From positions 1-5,662 of the forward strand of contig JAUJMI010000258.1 in NCBI GenBank assembly GCA_030446945.1: a stretch of DNA of 5,662 bases. Direction: 5' to 3'. Under the pieces are notes generated by a model. It searched no databases and had not been told where the DNA came from. It worked only from the letters and a program-made list of their open reading frames with translations. The position numbers and the translations under genes were made by a program. Source of the DNA: Longimicrobium sp. Lineage in GTDB: Bacteria > Gemmatimonadota > Gemmatimonadetes > Longimicrobiales > Longimicrobiaceae. Below are positions 5,625-5,662 of the stretch, piece by piece. The number at the start of each line of letters is the position of its first letter. Within the stretch, counting starts at the first letter, position 1.

Positions 5625-5662
5625 TCACACCACCAGCGCGCGGGTCTCAGGCCAGCGCGGTG
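5625..5662 (-). CDS. Possible 3' end of a convergent gene
   Basis: On the minus strand a frame entering from the right edge ends in TGA at 5625-5627 and would encode PRWPETRALVV as its last residues. The codons have GC-rich third positions and the stop lies just past the hairpin at 5587-5608, as expected for a convergent pair. Eleven codons are too few to prove coding or to suggest a function. Confidence 0.25.
   Translation of the reverse strand, partial: PRWPETRALVV

Noticed and set aside
1..5662. CRISPR array, tRNA, rRNA, insertion sequence or prophage genes
   Set aside because: I saw no regularly spaced direct repeats, no tRNA-like cloverleaf, no rRNA segments, and no transposase or integrase motifs in any convincing frame.

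Overview
This GC-rich window has a coding pattern typical of a high-GC bacterium: GC-rich third codon positions and long spurious open frames on both strands. The intergenic repeats (an inverted repeat of the CTCACGCAGAGG type and a CCTCTCC/GGAGAGG hairpin) and the general protein character remind me of Gemmatimonadota, Longimicrobium-like genomes. That assignment is an impression from memory, not a demonstrated result.

Left half (1-2712, minus strand). Four co-directional genes run leftwards: a class A beta-lactamase-like serine hydrolase, an M23 metallopeptidase with a membrane anchor, a small VTT/DedA-type membrane protein, and the first 191 residues of an unrecognised helical protein that continues past base 1. 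A TGGACA-N17-CATACT promoter lies just upstream of the first gene. The first three genes fit an envelope theme: a penicillin-interacting fold, a peptidoglycan endopeptidase fold, and a membrane family that includes undecaprenyl-phosphate flippases.

Middle (2713-3789). A divergent intergenic region carries the leftward promoter and a rightward TTGACG-N18-TATCAT promoter with a G8 run in its spacer. The rightward promoter leads into a secreted NlpC/P60 cysteine peptidase, again a cell-wall enzyme. After it comes a 188-base intergenic region packed with inverted repeats: a 67-base imperfect palindrome, a 10-base perfect palindrome, a strong 13-position hairpin and a smaller 7-base-pair hairpin.

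Right half (3790-5662, plus strand). Cytidine deaminase (cdd, TTG start) and pyrimidine-nucleoside phosphorylase (pdp, GTG start) overlap by four bases and form a pyrimidine salvage pair: cytidine to uridine, then uridine to uracil plus ribose-1-phosphate. A repeat-like hairpin follows pdp. The last bases may hold the 3' end of a convergent gene.

I found no clear new multi-gene system. The items most worth a second look are the serine hydrolase that lacks the class A general-base glutamate, the clustering of three wall-active enzymes with a VTT protein around divergent promoters, the structured intergenic region before cdd, and the unrecognised protein at the left edge.
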